This document shows positions 1 through 7,800 of a DNA stretch of 14,238 bases, in pieces. A program made the translations under genes and the position numbers. The stretch is from NCBI GenBank assembly GCA_025350445.1, contig JANXXV010000954.1, forward strand, positions 1 to 14,238, read 5' to 3'. This DNA is from Bryobacteraceae bacterium (GTDB lineage: Bacteria; Acidobacteriota; Terriglobia; Bryobacterales; Bryobacteraceae). The notes under the pieces are model-generated. The model ran no database searches, was not told where the DNA came from, and worked only from the letters and a program-made list of their open reading frames with translations. Within the stretch, counting starts at the first letter, position 1; each line of letters opens with the position of its first letter.

Positions 1-169
1 GAATGTACTGCCGATCAAGTTCAGCGGCCAGGCTGGCGGCAATTTCCTGGCAGGCGTGATCGGTAATGAGCGTGACTTTTTCGTGCGGCTGTATGCGCAG
101 GCATTGAGTGACGGCATTGTGGGCCGCGGGCTGGAATTCAGGATCGAACTTGATTTCAGCAAGAGTCAT
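1..169 (-). CDS. Aminopeptidase, M29/leucyl aminopeptidase-like (N-terminal 56 codons only)
   Basis: The 56 visible codons start at ATG 169-167 and run open off the left edge. The peptide begins MTLAEIKFDPEFQPAA and continues with AVTQCLRIQPHEKVTLITDH and QEIAASLAAEL. The pattern 'A-V-x-x-C-L-x-I-x-P-x-E-K-V-x-L-I-T-D' followed by 'EIAASL' is what I recall from the N-terminus of metal-dependent M29 (aminopeptidase T-like) enzymes; the metal-binding part lies outside the window. The start overlaps the stop of the upstream ligase gene as ATGA (169-166), so translation is probably coupled. Its place as fourth gene of the amidoligase operon would fit a peptidase acting on the operon's product. 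The family call is tentative because only the N-terminus is visible. Confidence 0.6.
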   Translation of the reverse strand, partial: MTLAEIKFDPEFQPAAHNAVTQCLRIQPHEKVTLITDHACQEIAASLAAELDRQYI

Positions 170-1314
170 CGATGCTCCGCCGCCGCCGCCGCGGTACGGG
201 AACCTTCGAACAGGCCCGCCTCGGTTTCCGAAATCATGTAGTCCACCACTTGTTTAAGATCGCCGGTTTCGTGAAACACGCGAAGCTGCCGATCCGCGCC
301 AGTGCCGTGGTTTAGTATCCGGTGAAGGTACATAATCTCGTCGCGGCTGCCAAGGTCGTCTACCACGTCGTTGATAAATTCGAGGACTTCTCCAATCAGC
401 TCGCGCTCCGGAACTTCGGTCTGCTTGCCGAAATCGATCAGCTTACCGTCCAACCCGTAACGAGCGGCGCGCCACTTATTTTCCATGATGAGCGCGCGGC
501 TGTAATGGCGAAAGCTCTGGTTTTTTTCATGGATCTTATAGAGCTTCGCGATGATGGCCTGGCAAAGAGCGGCGATGGCGATGGATTCGTCCAGGCGCAT
601 GGGCATGTCGCAGACGCGAAATTCGAGGGTGGGGTAGTGCGGATGGGGACGGATGTCCCACCAGATCTTCTTCGCATCGTCGATGCAATTGGTTTTGATC
701 AGCAAGTCGACGTAGTTTTCAAACTCACTCCAGCTATGGTAAATATCCGGAATGTTGGTGCGCGGAAACTTATCGAACACTTTGCAGCGGTAAGATTTGA
801 GACCGGTTTCCATTCCTTGCCAGAAGGGCGAATTAGAGGAAATCGCCAGCAGATGCGGAAGAAAATAGCGTGCGCCGTTCATGATCTGGATGGCGGTCTC
901 GCGGTCTTCGACGCCGATGTGGACGTGCAGCCCAAAGATCAGGTTGGCGCGGGCCACCATTTTGAGATCTTCGACGATGGTCTGGTAGCGCGGATCGGGG
1001 TAGATTTCCTGGCGGGCCCATTCGGCGAAAGGATGGGTACCACCGGCGGCGATGCGGAGACCGTTCTTGCGGGCCAGATTGACGATCTCGCGGCGGATGG
1101 TGCGGATTTCTTCCTTCGCCTGCTGGATGGTCCGGCACACAACGGTGCCGATTTCGATGACCGATTGATGCATCTCCGGCTTGACCTGCTCGGCCAGAAT
1201 CATACGGCCTTTTTCGATTATCTCGGCTTGGATGTGAGACCGGAGATCGCGGGTCTCCGGATCGATAGTCTGGTATTCCTCTTCGATACCGATAGTGAGA
1301 CTGGGACGGCTCAT
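166..1314 (-). CDS. GCS2-family carboxylate-amine ligase (YbdK-like)
   Basis: This 382-residue protein has the usual length of YbdK-type ligases, relatives of glutamate-cysteine ligase 2 that use ATP to join a carboxylate to an amine. Recognisable motifs, in order: IGIEEEYQ (residues 8-15, Mg/ATP-binding glutamates), GGTHPF (91-96), HVHIG (130-134), SSNSPFW (159-165) and RPHPHYPTLEFRVCD (222-236). The true substrates are unknown for most members, and a role in glutathione synthesis should not be assumed. The ATG at 1314 lies 4 nt after the stop of the ATP-grasp gene, and the TGA overlaps the next ATG, so it sits in the middle of a coupled operon. The C-terminus ends in an Ala run (TAAAAAEHR) encoded by a GCC/GCG repeat near 178-192, probably a flexible tail. 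Soluble: no signal peptide or membrane segment. Confidence 0.9.
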   Translation of the reverse strand: MSRPSLTIGIEEEYQTIDPETRDLRSHIQAEIIEKGRMILAEQVKPEMHQSVIEIGTVVCRTIQQAKEEIRTIRREIVNLARKNGLRIAAGGTHPFAEWARQEIYPDPRYQTIVEDLKMVARANLIFGLHVHIGVEDRETAIQIMNGARYFLPHLLAISSNSPFWQGMETGLKSYRCKVFDKFPRTNIPDIYHSWSEFENYVDLLIKTNCIDDAKKIWWDIRPHPHYPTLEFRVCDMPMRLDESIAIAALCQAIIAKLYKIHEKNQSFRHYSRALIMENKWRAARYGLDGKLIDFGKQTEVPERELIGEVLEFINDVVDDLGSRDEIMYLHRILNHGTGADRQLRVFHETGDLKQVVDYMISETEAGLFEGSRTAAAAAEHR

Positions 1315-1318
1315 CTCT

Positions 1319-2272
1319 TTACTCTACTTTGGATTCCGCCAGGAAAGCGGTCCAGTTGAGCGGCGGTGCCGGTGGAGGCGACAGCGCCTTCGCGAGCGCC
1401 ATCTCCGCCACCGCGTCCACGATCCAGCGGAAGTTGTCCAGGCCAACGGATTCCAAACCCGCGTCCGGAGCGGGGTTCATGAAATCGATGGCGTACGGAA
1501 TTCCGTCTTCCACGGCGAATTCCACGGTGTTGAGATCGTAGCCCAGCGCGTTACAGATGGTGAGGCAATCTTTGACGAGGCGCTGTTTCATGGCGGCGTC
1601 CGGCGCGGGATTGCCAGGCAGGTAGCGCAGATGGTGCGGTTGCCGGGGATCGTAGCGCATGATGTGGACCTTATCGCGATTGATGCAGTAGCAACGGAAG
1701 TAATCGCCGAAATTCACGCCGCGCTGCAGCGTCATGCAGAGGTCTCGGCTCTGATCGTAGGCGGCGAAAAACTCATCCGGGTTATCCACTTTGTAGACAT
1801 CCCTCCAGCCCCCGCCGTCGTGCGGCTTGAGGAACGCGGGAAAGCCGACGTAGTGGAAGATGGTGTCCCAATCGAGAGGGTATTGCAGGTTGCGCATCGA
1901 TTTGGCGGTGGTGCCCGGGGGGAAGTTTTTGTGCGGCAGAAGCACCGTGGGCGGAATGGCGATACCCAGTTTCGAAGCGAGAGCGTAGTTGAAGAACTTG
2001 TCGTCGGCACTCCACCAAAACGGGTTGTTGATGACGGTGGTTCCAGTGAGAACGGCGTTCTTCAGGTAGGAACGGTAGAAGGGAATGTCGTGGGAGATGC
2101 GGTCGATGATCAGGCGATAACCGCAGGGGACGGCCATCTCCACGCCGCCGGTGATGAGGCTTTCGGCACGCAGGCTGGGGATGCCGCGTTCCGTGATCAG
2201 GGCGTTGATGCGGTCGACTAGAGTGGGGGGGAAAGAGTCCTCCATCCCGTATAAAATGCCGATCTTGTTCAT
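1319..2272 (-). CDS. ATP-grasp domain ligase (RimK-like amidoligase)
   Basis: A 317-residue soluble protein with the ATP-grasp pattern. Residues 1-90 form the N-terminal domain (NKIGILYG start). FPAFLKPHDGGGWRDVYKV (about 144-161) holds the ATP-binding lysine and the glycine-rich loop. DYFRCYCINRDKVHIMRYDP (190-209) is a core strand pair. TVEFAVEDGIPYAIDFMNP (249-267) carries the acidic and Asn metal ligands (E251, D263, N266). ATP-grasp enzymes form amide bonds through an acyl-phosphate. The substrate cannot be read from sequence, but the neighbouring GCS2-type ligase, esterase and aminopeptidase suggest a peptide-like metabolite. The start is supported by a GGAGG seven bases before ATG 2272. 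Its stop is 4 nt before the GCS2-type gene. Confidence 0.85.
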   Translation of the reverse strand: MNKIGILYGMEDSFPPTLVDRINALITERGIPSLRAESLITGGVEMAVPCGYRLIIDRISHDIPFYRSYLKNAVLTGTTVINNPFWWSADDKFFNYALASKLGIAIPPTVLLPHKNFPPGTTAKSMRNLQYPLDWDTIFHYVGFPAFLKPHDGGGWRDVYKVDNPDEFFAAYDQSRDLCMTLQRGVNFGDYFRCYCINRDKVHIMRYDPRQPHHLRYLPGNPAPDAAMKQRLVKDCLTICNALGYDLNTVEFAVEDGIPYAIDFMNPAPDAGLESVGLDNFRWIVDAVAEMALAKALSPPPAPPLNWTAFLAESKVE

Positions 2273-2279
2273 GGTTTTT

Positions 2280-2284
2280 CCTCC
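2280..2284 (-). promoter_or_regulatory. Ribosome binding site of the ATP-grasp gene
   Basis: On the minus strand the sequence reads GGAGG-AAAAACC-ATG, with seven bases between the Shine-Dalgarno core and the ATG at 2272. It fixes the start of the ATP-grasp gene and lies in the short gap after the esterase stop, so the operon's second gene has its own strong ribosome site. Confidence 0.8.
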
Positions 2285-2290
2285 GTCTGT

Positions 2291-3019
2291 TTATTCGACA
2301 AAGAATTTAGCGGCCATGCTGTGCCACCACGGCCAGTCGTGCCCAAAGCCTTGCCAAACGTCCAGTTTGTGAGGGATGTGTTGGGTTCCCAGAGCGTGGG
2401 CGAGCCGCACGTTCTGATCGAAGAGCGGGTCGTGTTCCCCGATAGCGAGCACATAGTAATTACGCCGCATCTGGCCCAGCGGATGGTCGTCACGCATATT
2501 GATCAGGTACTCGAGCGGGCTGTGGAAGTAGGCGTCACTATTATGAAAGCCTTCCAGGAAGCGCTGCGGGATGTTGAAGGCGCCGCTCATGCTGACGGCG
2601 TAGGTGACCAGGCTGGGATGGCGCAGGGCGAAGTTGATGGCGTGATAGCCGCCAAAGCTGCAGCCGGTGGCGGCAATTTGCGGCCAGGAGGTTTTGGTTT
2701 GCAGGAACGGGACCACTTCGAGTGCGAGGTAGGCATCGTAGGCGTTCTGGCGGTGGAGGCGGTCGGCAGGGTGCGCGTGTTTGTTGTACCAGCTTTCCAG
2801 GTCGACGCTATCGACGCAACAGACTTGCAGTTCGCCGCGGTCGATCTTCGGACGGAGCGCGTCGATCATACCGCGCTCTTCATATTCGAAGAAGCGGCCG
2901 TAGGAAGTGGGGAAGACCAGGAGGGGAAAACCGGCGTGGCCGAAGACCAGGAGTTCCATGTCCCGGTGGAGCGAAGGGCTGTGCCACTTGAAATATTCGC
3001 GAAGCATGGGAGAATCCAC
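2291..3019 (-). CDS. Alpha/beta-hydrolase esterase (COG4947/esterase D-like)
   Basis: A 242-residue cytoplasmic hydrolase. Residues 7-50 (REYFKWHSPSLHRDMELLVFG, then LLVFPTSYGRFFEYEERGM) match the N-terminus I recall for COG4947 esterases. The nucleophile elbow is GCSFGG (119-124, Ser121), the acid is probably Asp197 in GEHDPLFD, and the histidine is His227 in GFGHDWPWW, completing a Ser-Asp-His triad. It is the promoter-proximal gene of the operon and may hydrolyse an ester or activated intermediate. The frame opens with GTG (3019); an in-frame ATG at 3007 is the alternative. Neither has a good Shine-Dalgarno. An out-of-frame ATG overlaps the GTG (ATGTGG at 3021-3016), so the start is uncertain. 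The 5' region abuts the repeat at 3031-3154. Confidence 0.85.
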   Translation of the reverse strand: MDSPMLREYFKWHSPSLHRDMELLVFGHAGFPLLVFPTSYGRFFEYEERGMIDALRPKIDRGELQVCCVDSVDLESWYNKHAHPADRLHRQNAYDAYLALEVVPFLQTKTSWPQIAATGCSFGGYHAINFALRHPSLVTYAVSMSGAFNIPQRFLEGFHNSDAYFHSPLEYLINMRDDHPLGQMRRNYYVLAIGEHDPLFDQNVRLAHALGTQHIPHKLDVWQGFGHDWPWWHSMAAKFFVE

Positions 3020-3030
3020 ATGGTAACCCA

Positions 3031-3154
3031 GTAATCAGAGGCCCAGCGAGGTTCCAGCCCGCCCGGCACGGTTATCGATAGAACCACCTCTTTTGCTTTA
3101 AAGCGCATGGAGGGCTCGGGATTGCGCCAGGGCATTTGTGGCCCCGGGGCTTTT
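3031..3154 (+). repeat. Shortened, dispersed copy of the RNA-like repeat found at 12.4-13.1 kb
   Basis: This stretch shares three ordered blocks with the two tandem units further right. It opens with GTAATCAGAGGCCCAGCGAG (3031-3050). It continues with ATAGAACCACCTCTTTTGCTT (3078-3098; the tandem copies read CCCC where this has CCTC). It ends in a GC-rich inverted repeat (3114-3120 with 3142-3150) followed by TTTT. The middle of the tandem unit, including helix 2 and the antisense peptide frame, is missing. It begins 11 bases from the esterase GTG. Read on plus it would be a divergent small RNA; read on minus it would be the esterase leader. It accounts for most of the gene-free 3022-3470. Confidence 0.6.
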
Positions 3155-3205
3155 GTGTTGGTCCAGTGTGAAACGGAGAGAGGGCGCTCCCCGCCAGTGA
3201 GTATT

Positions 3206-3226
3206 CCGCCCTTCGGGCGGGGATTT
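3206..3226 (+). terminator. GC hairpin followed by ATTTT
   Basis: CCGCC-CTTCG-GGCGG (3206-3220) is followed by GGATTTTC, which resembles a rho-independent terminator on the plus strand. An upstream CCCCGCC (3189-3195) could instead pair with GGCGGGG (3216-3222), giving an alternative fold. No plus-strand gene precedes it except the possible RNA at 3031-3154. Confidence 0.4.
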
Positions 3227-3428
3227 TCAAGGCATCTGGGTCTACCGATCCGATGAAATTTTGGGGCAGCGCATGAAAAGGATCCTCGCTCCGGGGTTCA
3301 TCGTGTTGATGCGTTCGGCCAACTTCCGAGTGCGCCGTGATTCATGAGGAATGTAACGCGCAACGGGTCGACCGCAAATGCCGGGCAATCAGGCAGGATC
3401 TATTTCGCTCAAGGTCGTAACGGGAGTC

Positions 3429-3461
3429 TTGACAGAAGCCGCGAGGCGACTCCGCTATAAT
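3429..3461 (+). promoter_or_regulatory. Sigma-70-like promoter placed for a leaderless transcript
   Basis: TTGACA (3429-3434) and a perfect TATAAT (3456-3461) lie just before the methyltransferase ATG at 3471. The spacer is 21 bases, longer than the usual 17, so the -35 match may be fortuitous. The -10 box ends nine bases before the ATG, putting the likely transcription start within two or three bases of the start codon. There is no room for a Shine-Dalgarno, so the mRNA should be leaderless. Confidence 0.6.
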
Positions 3462-3470
3462 CGTTAACCT

Positions 3471-4505
3471 ATGGATCCATCCGAACTACCTCCCAGCGCG
3501 CAAATGATGAACTTGATGTGGGGCAAGGCCATTACCACCACTCTCTCGGCGCTTGCCAAGCTTGGCGTTGCCGACCACATGGGCGACGAGCCGGAGACGG
3601 CGGAATCGCTTGCCACCGCCACGGGCGCCAACGCCGATGCGCTGTACCGCGTCATGCGAATGCTCGCCGGCATCGGCGTCTTTCAGGAACTTCCCGGCCA
3701 GCGCTTCGCACTCACGCCTGTGGGCCGCTGCCTGCGCGCCGATGCTCCGGATTCGATGCGCGGCATCGCCATGATGGTCGGCGATGAATGGCAGATGCGC
3801 GGGTATGAGAACGTCCTGCACTCTGTCCGCACGGGCGAGAACGCCGTCCAGGCGGCCTATGGAAAGAACGCGTTTGAAGTGCTGGCGGAGCGGCCCGCCG
3901 AACTGGCGAACTTCCAACTCGCCATGACTTGCTATTCGAATGTCGAAGCGGCGGTGCTCGACCCCATCCTGGACTTCAGCGCCTTCACCCGGCTGGCGGA
4001 CGTCGGCGGCGGTCACGGCGCTTTGCTGGCGCACATTCTCGGCAAGAATCCGAAGCTCGAAGGCGTACTGTTCGACTTGCCCGAAGTGACGTCGCAGGCC
4101 TGCCACAGCCCGTTGCTGCAGCCCTTCCACAGCCGTATGGCTTTTGAGACGGGCAGCATGTTCGAGCGCGTCCCGCACGGCTGCGACGCCTACATCATGA
4201 AACACATCATCCACGACTGGAGCGACGATCTGTGCCACACGATTCTGCGCCTGATGTGCGCGGAACTCGCCGCCCATGCGCCGCGGAATGGCCGCGTCTT
4301 CCTGGCGGAGATGATCGTGCCGCACGGCCCGGAACCGGCGCCCGCCAAGTTCCTCGATGTCGAAATGCTGATCAATACTCCGGGCGGCCGCGAGCGCACG
4401 GCCACGGAGTTTGCGGCGATGTTCGAGGAAGCCGGCCTAGAGTTGGTCGGCGTGAAGACAACCGCCGGCCCCATCTGTCTGATTGAAGCGAAGGTCGCCT
4501 CGTAG
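3471..4505 (+). CDS. SAM-dependent O-methyltransferase, family 2
   Basis: A 344-residue protein of normal length for the acetylserotonin/hydroxyindole and polyketide O-methyltransferase family. Residues 10-90 are a winged-helix dimerisation domain (LGVADHM, ANADALYRVMRMLAGIGVF, FALTPVG). The SAM motif is LADVGGGHGALL (175-186), with FDLPEV (201-206) as the second nucleotide-binding region. The catalytic base is His248 in KHIIHDWSDD, and AEMIVP then LDVEMLINTPGGRERT complete the fold. It methylates a hydroxyl, usually on an aromatic small molecule; the substrate is unknown. It stands alone on the plus strand, divergent from the amidoligase operon, so a shared pathway is possible but not shown. 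ATG 3471 is preferred because -10 TATAAT sits directly upstream. The stop TAG (4503-4505) abuts the remnant on the other strand. Confidence 0.92.
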   Translation: MDPSELPPSAQMMNLMWGKAITTTLSALAKLGVADHMGDEPETAESLATATGANADALYRVMRMLAGIGVFQELPGQRFALTPVGRCLRADAPDSMRGIAMMVGDEWQMRGYENVLHSVRTGENAVQAAYGKNAFEVLAERPAELANFQLAMTCYSNVEAAVLDPILDFSAFTRLADVGGGHGALLAHILGKNPKLEGVLFDLPEVTSQACHSPLLQPFHSRMAFETGSMFERVPHGCDAYIMKHIIHDWSDDLCHTILRLMCAELAAHAPRNGRVFLAEMIVPHGPEPAPAKFLDVEMLINTPGGRERTATEFAAMFEEAGLELVGVKTTAGPICLIEAKVAS

Positions 4506-4727
4506 TTACACAAAATCGATGTGGAAGATCCATTCCGCGGCCGGGCTGTCATTGTTCGGCCAGCCGGGATGGATGCCCGCGTCGCAGACATGGCGCTGGC
4601 CGTCGTGGAAGGCAAACCCATGCGGATCGTCCGATCCCCGGAGGACGTCGACGGTTTCGACGGCGCGGCCGGATCTTCGGCCGGCCCAGCGCCAACTTCG
4701 GGAAGAGACGTGGCACATGCCGTAACC
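4506..4727 (-). pseudogene. 3' remnant of a beta-propeller (SMP-30/Vgb-like) gene
   Basis: In the minus frame ending at TAA 4508-4506, the last 40 or so residues look genuine: DDPHGFAFHDG, VCDAGIHPGWPNNDSP and a closing WIFHIDFV. 'PHG-hhh-DG-hh-CDAG' is a typical blade of SMP-30/streptogramin-lyase-like propellers. Upstream the same frame turns arginine-, serine- and tryptophan-rich and loses that look. Another minus frame reads plausibly (ITDEVRGERPSVYSP, then NLQTVEAIRPAIL) until a TGA at 4731-4729. I therefore read it as a frameshifted, truncated gene end. The rest of this gap (4728-4886) has only the hairpin at 4829-4851. An intact small gene of about 100 codons (4506-4811) is the alternative. 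The family guess is from memory and weak. Confidence 0.4.
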
Positions 4728-4828
4728 GTCAGAGGATGGCGGGACGAATCGCTTCGACTGTTTGCAGATTATGTGGGGAATATACGCTGGGGCGCTCGCC
4801 GCGCACTTCATCGGTGATCGAAGAGCCG

Positions 4829-4851
4829 CTCGCTAGCGCGCAGGGAGCGAG
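4829..4851. other. Inverted repeat between convergent genes, possible terminator
   Basis: CTCGCT (4829-4834) and AGCGAG (4846-4851) flank an 11-base loop, 36 bases beyond the stop of the large propeller gene on the minus strand. There is no T-run on either side, so it is at best a weak bidirectional terminator. Confidence 0.3.
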
Positions 4852-4886
4852 TGAATGCGCCGCTCTGCTTCTGAGTCGTCCTTAGA

Positions 4887-7800
4887 TTATTGAATGGCGA
4901 TCGTCACGATGTTCGAGGGCCTTCCGCCCGTTGGCATAATCAGCTCCAACGGCACCTGTGGGCCGGAAGCGGCGGCGGACGGAACTTGGAAGTTGACCTG
5001 GTACAGCCCCACGAAGCCGGGTGCGAGACCGGAAAATTGAGGCGTAACCGCGCACAGCGCCAGGTCACCTGAGTTCCCCGGACATCCAATCCGCACGACC
5101 GGTTGGGCGATGGTCGGCGCGAGTCCCGCTGCCGGCGCCCCGTCTTTAGGAGCGTTCGTCACCGGTCCAAGTCCAGTTGCGTAGATGGAGAGATACTCTC
5201 CCTTCGCAGCCGGACGCGATCCTGGAAACACACCGGCAGGCGCCGCGATGATGGCCGTGCCCGCGACCAGCACTGCCGCCTGTCCGAATCCCTGTTGATT
5301 GGTAGTGAAGAGCTGTGGGGCGACCCCGCCGTGCAGAGTAACGGAGTTCGAAGGGACTCCGTTGGAAATTACCTGGACCGTTGCCAGGGCCGCCGTCGTG
5401 CTAAATGGAATTACGAAATCGATCTGTCCGGGCGAAACATAGTACAGTGGCGCGGACGCGCCGTTCACGAGGACCGAAACGTTGCCGAGCGTTTTGGGGA
5501 AGGGAATGCTTGTCGCGAGCACCGTTGCCTCTGCGATCCCCGATCCGTAGATTGTTGCGAACATCCCCGCCGATAGATCCACATCGAACGGATTGCCCGC
5601 CAGATCGTTGGTTACCGTAACCGGACTGGCGGCGTTGAGAACACCTCCGGGATAGATCGTCGGGCCAGTGGATGCATTGACCGGGTCCGACAAGCCGCCC
5701 GTAGTTCCGGGCGTATTGACGGATACGTTATAGACCGTGGACGCCGTGATGGACGACGCCAGCAGAGAAGCTGTCAACTGCTTGGTGCTCGCATAGGTTG
5801 TAGCGACGGCTTTACCGTTGAGCCAGATCTGCGAGCTGGAAGTGAAGTTCGTCCCGGTTACGGTGAGCTGATATCCGGACCCGCTCGCCGTCAGCGAGGC
5901 GCTGGAAACGAGCGGTGCCGTCAGCGGCACGGCCAGGTCCCAGGCGCCGCGACCGATGGTGGCCACGCGAAGAACCCGCGCCGAGCGATGGAGTTCTACG
6001 TCGGTCACCTGCGACATCGGAAAGCCCGAGCCCAGCGGATACCATGCGCCTCCTCCATCCGAACTGCGAAACACCGCTGTGTCCGTGCCGAGATAGAGTA
6101 CGTTTGCAAGGTCCGGGTCGATCACCAGTCGTCTTGGCGTATCGGTGACGTTCGGACCAAGATCGTTGGCCCGCCACGTCATGCCACCGTCGGAGCTCAC
6201 CAGCAGGGGCGCGGGATTGGGCGCCGCGGAGCCGGCGACCGCATAAACCTTGGTTGGGTCGGCGGGGTCGATCACATATTGCTGGGGACGGCCTGTTCCT
6301 GCTGCAGCGCCGATGGAGAGCCCCGTAGTCCATGTGGTCGCGCTTCCGGCCAGGGCGTTCTTTGTGATGTGCGGGATCAAGCCGTCCATCAGCATGACGG
6401 TGTTCGAATCGGAAGGAGCGACCGCTACCCAACTGACGTTCTGCGCGTTCGACGGTCCAAAGGGGTTCCAGGTTTTCCCGCCATTCATGGTTTGCATTAA
6501 GCCGCCTGGGCCGCCCCCGCCGGCATAAAGGTTCTGGGGGTTCTTCAGATCCAGGACAAACCCGGCGTTGGAAACCGATACGATAGGCCCCTTAAACGTT
6601 CCGGCAGCCCCGCCCGCGGAGCTTTCCAGGAGATTTCCACCCGCCATTGCGTAGACCGTGTTTACGTTCGCCGGGCTGACCGCGGAACCCCGCCCATCAC
6701 CGTTCGGGTAGACCACCGTCCAACCGGGGCTACCGCTGTAGTTGACCGAGAAGTTGTCCTGGAGTCCTCCGAAAGAACGGTTGGGATTCGTCGGGTCCAT
6801 GCCCAGTTGACCGCTGAACTCCGCATTCCCCAATGTTCCGTTGAGGTTCTTCCAGACGATCGTGGGCGACCGGAAGGTCGTCGACGACCACACGCCACCA
6901 TCGTTGGCGGTGTAGAGGGTATTCCCGTCCGGGGTGAAGATCATGGCGTGGTTGTCGCCGTGCAACCCACCCGCGCTCAAGTCCCCTCGCACGTCCGTCC
7001 AATTTGAACCGCCGTCAGTCGATAGATAAACCTTTTGCGCACCGCAAAACACCAGGCTCGAATTCTTTGGATCCACCGCAAGCAGAGCCGGTACCCGTGC
7101 GCCCGGTGTCTCGACCGGCAGATTGGTAAGGTTCCAGGTCTTCCCTCCATCCGTCGTCTTGAAAAGTTGGAGCAGTAAGTTGGCGTTCTGAGGTTGCTCC
7201 ACCCGGAGGTAGACGGTCTTGGGATCGGTGGGCGCCGCCGCGAACGCGGCGTACGCGCTTGTTCCGGCGAGCGTCTGCGGAAGCGCTGTTGCCCCTGAGC
7301 CTGCCGCGCCGGTCCACGTACTTCCACTGTTGGACGACGTTTCGAACATAACGCCCAGCGAGGGGGTGATCCCGCTTGCATACGCGGAATCCGGGCTTCC
7401 GGCGTTGAAGCCCAGTAGATTGATCTTACCGCTCAACGTGGCGGCCCCGGTCCAGGACGAACCGCCATTGGTGGTCTTGTAAATCACCGAAGACGACTGT
7501 GGTGTTCCGCAATACTCCGAAATCAGCCATGTTCCGCTCACCGACGGATGCACCCCCAGGGCCTCCGCGGAACAGTTTGATGCGGCTGGCGTCACAGGCG
7601 CCTCGGTCCAGGTACCGCCCCCGTCGGCGGACTTGTAGATCGAACCGCCATTCAAGACGTAAACGGTATTTGCGAGCGAGGGATCGGTCGCGATTGCTGT
7701 CACATCAATGAGAGGCCCGGCGTCGGATAGCGGCTGCCATGTGGTGCCGGCATCGGTGGTCTTCCACAAGGCGTGGCGGAAGGTTCCCGCATAAACAGTG

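Noticed and set aside
322..3034. Long plus-strand open frames (322-1359, 1295-2221, 2321-3034) antisense to the amidoligase operon
   Set aside because: They are shadows of GC-rich codon usage; the minus frames carry clear family motifs and these translations look like nothing known.
3486..4325. 279-codon minus-strand frame opposite the methyltransferase
   Set aside because: Shadow frame; rich in His, Gln and Arg with no domain pattern, while the plus frame has the complete methyltransferase motifs.
4521..4817. 98-codon plus-strand frame after the methyltransferase
   Set aside because: No ribosome site, and the opposite strand gives a more protein-like sequence ending in HIDFV.
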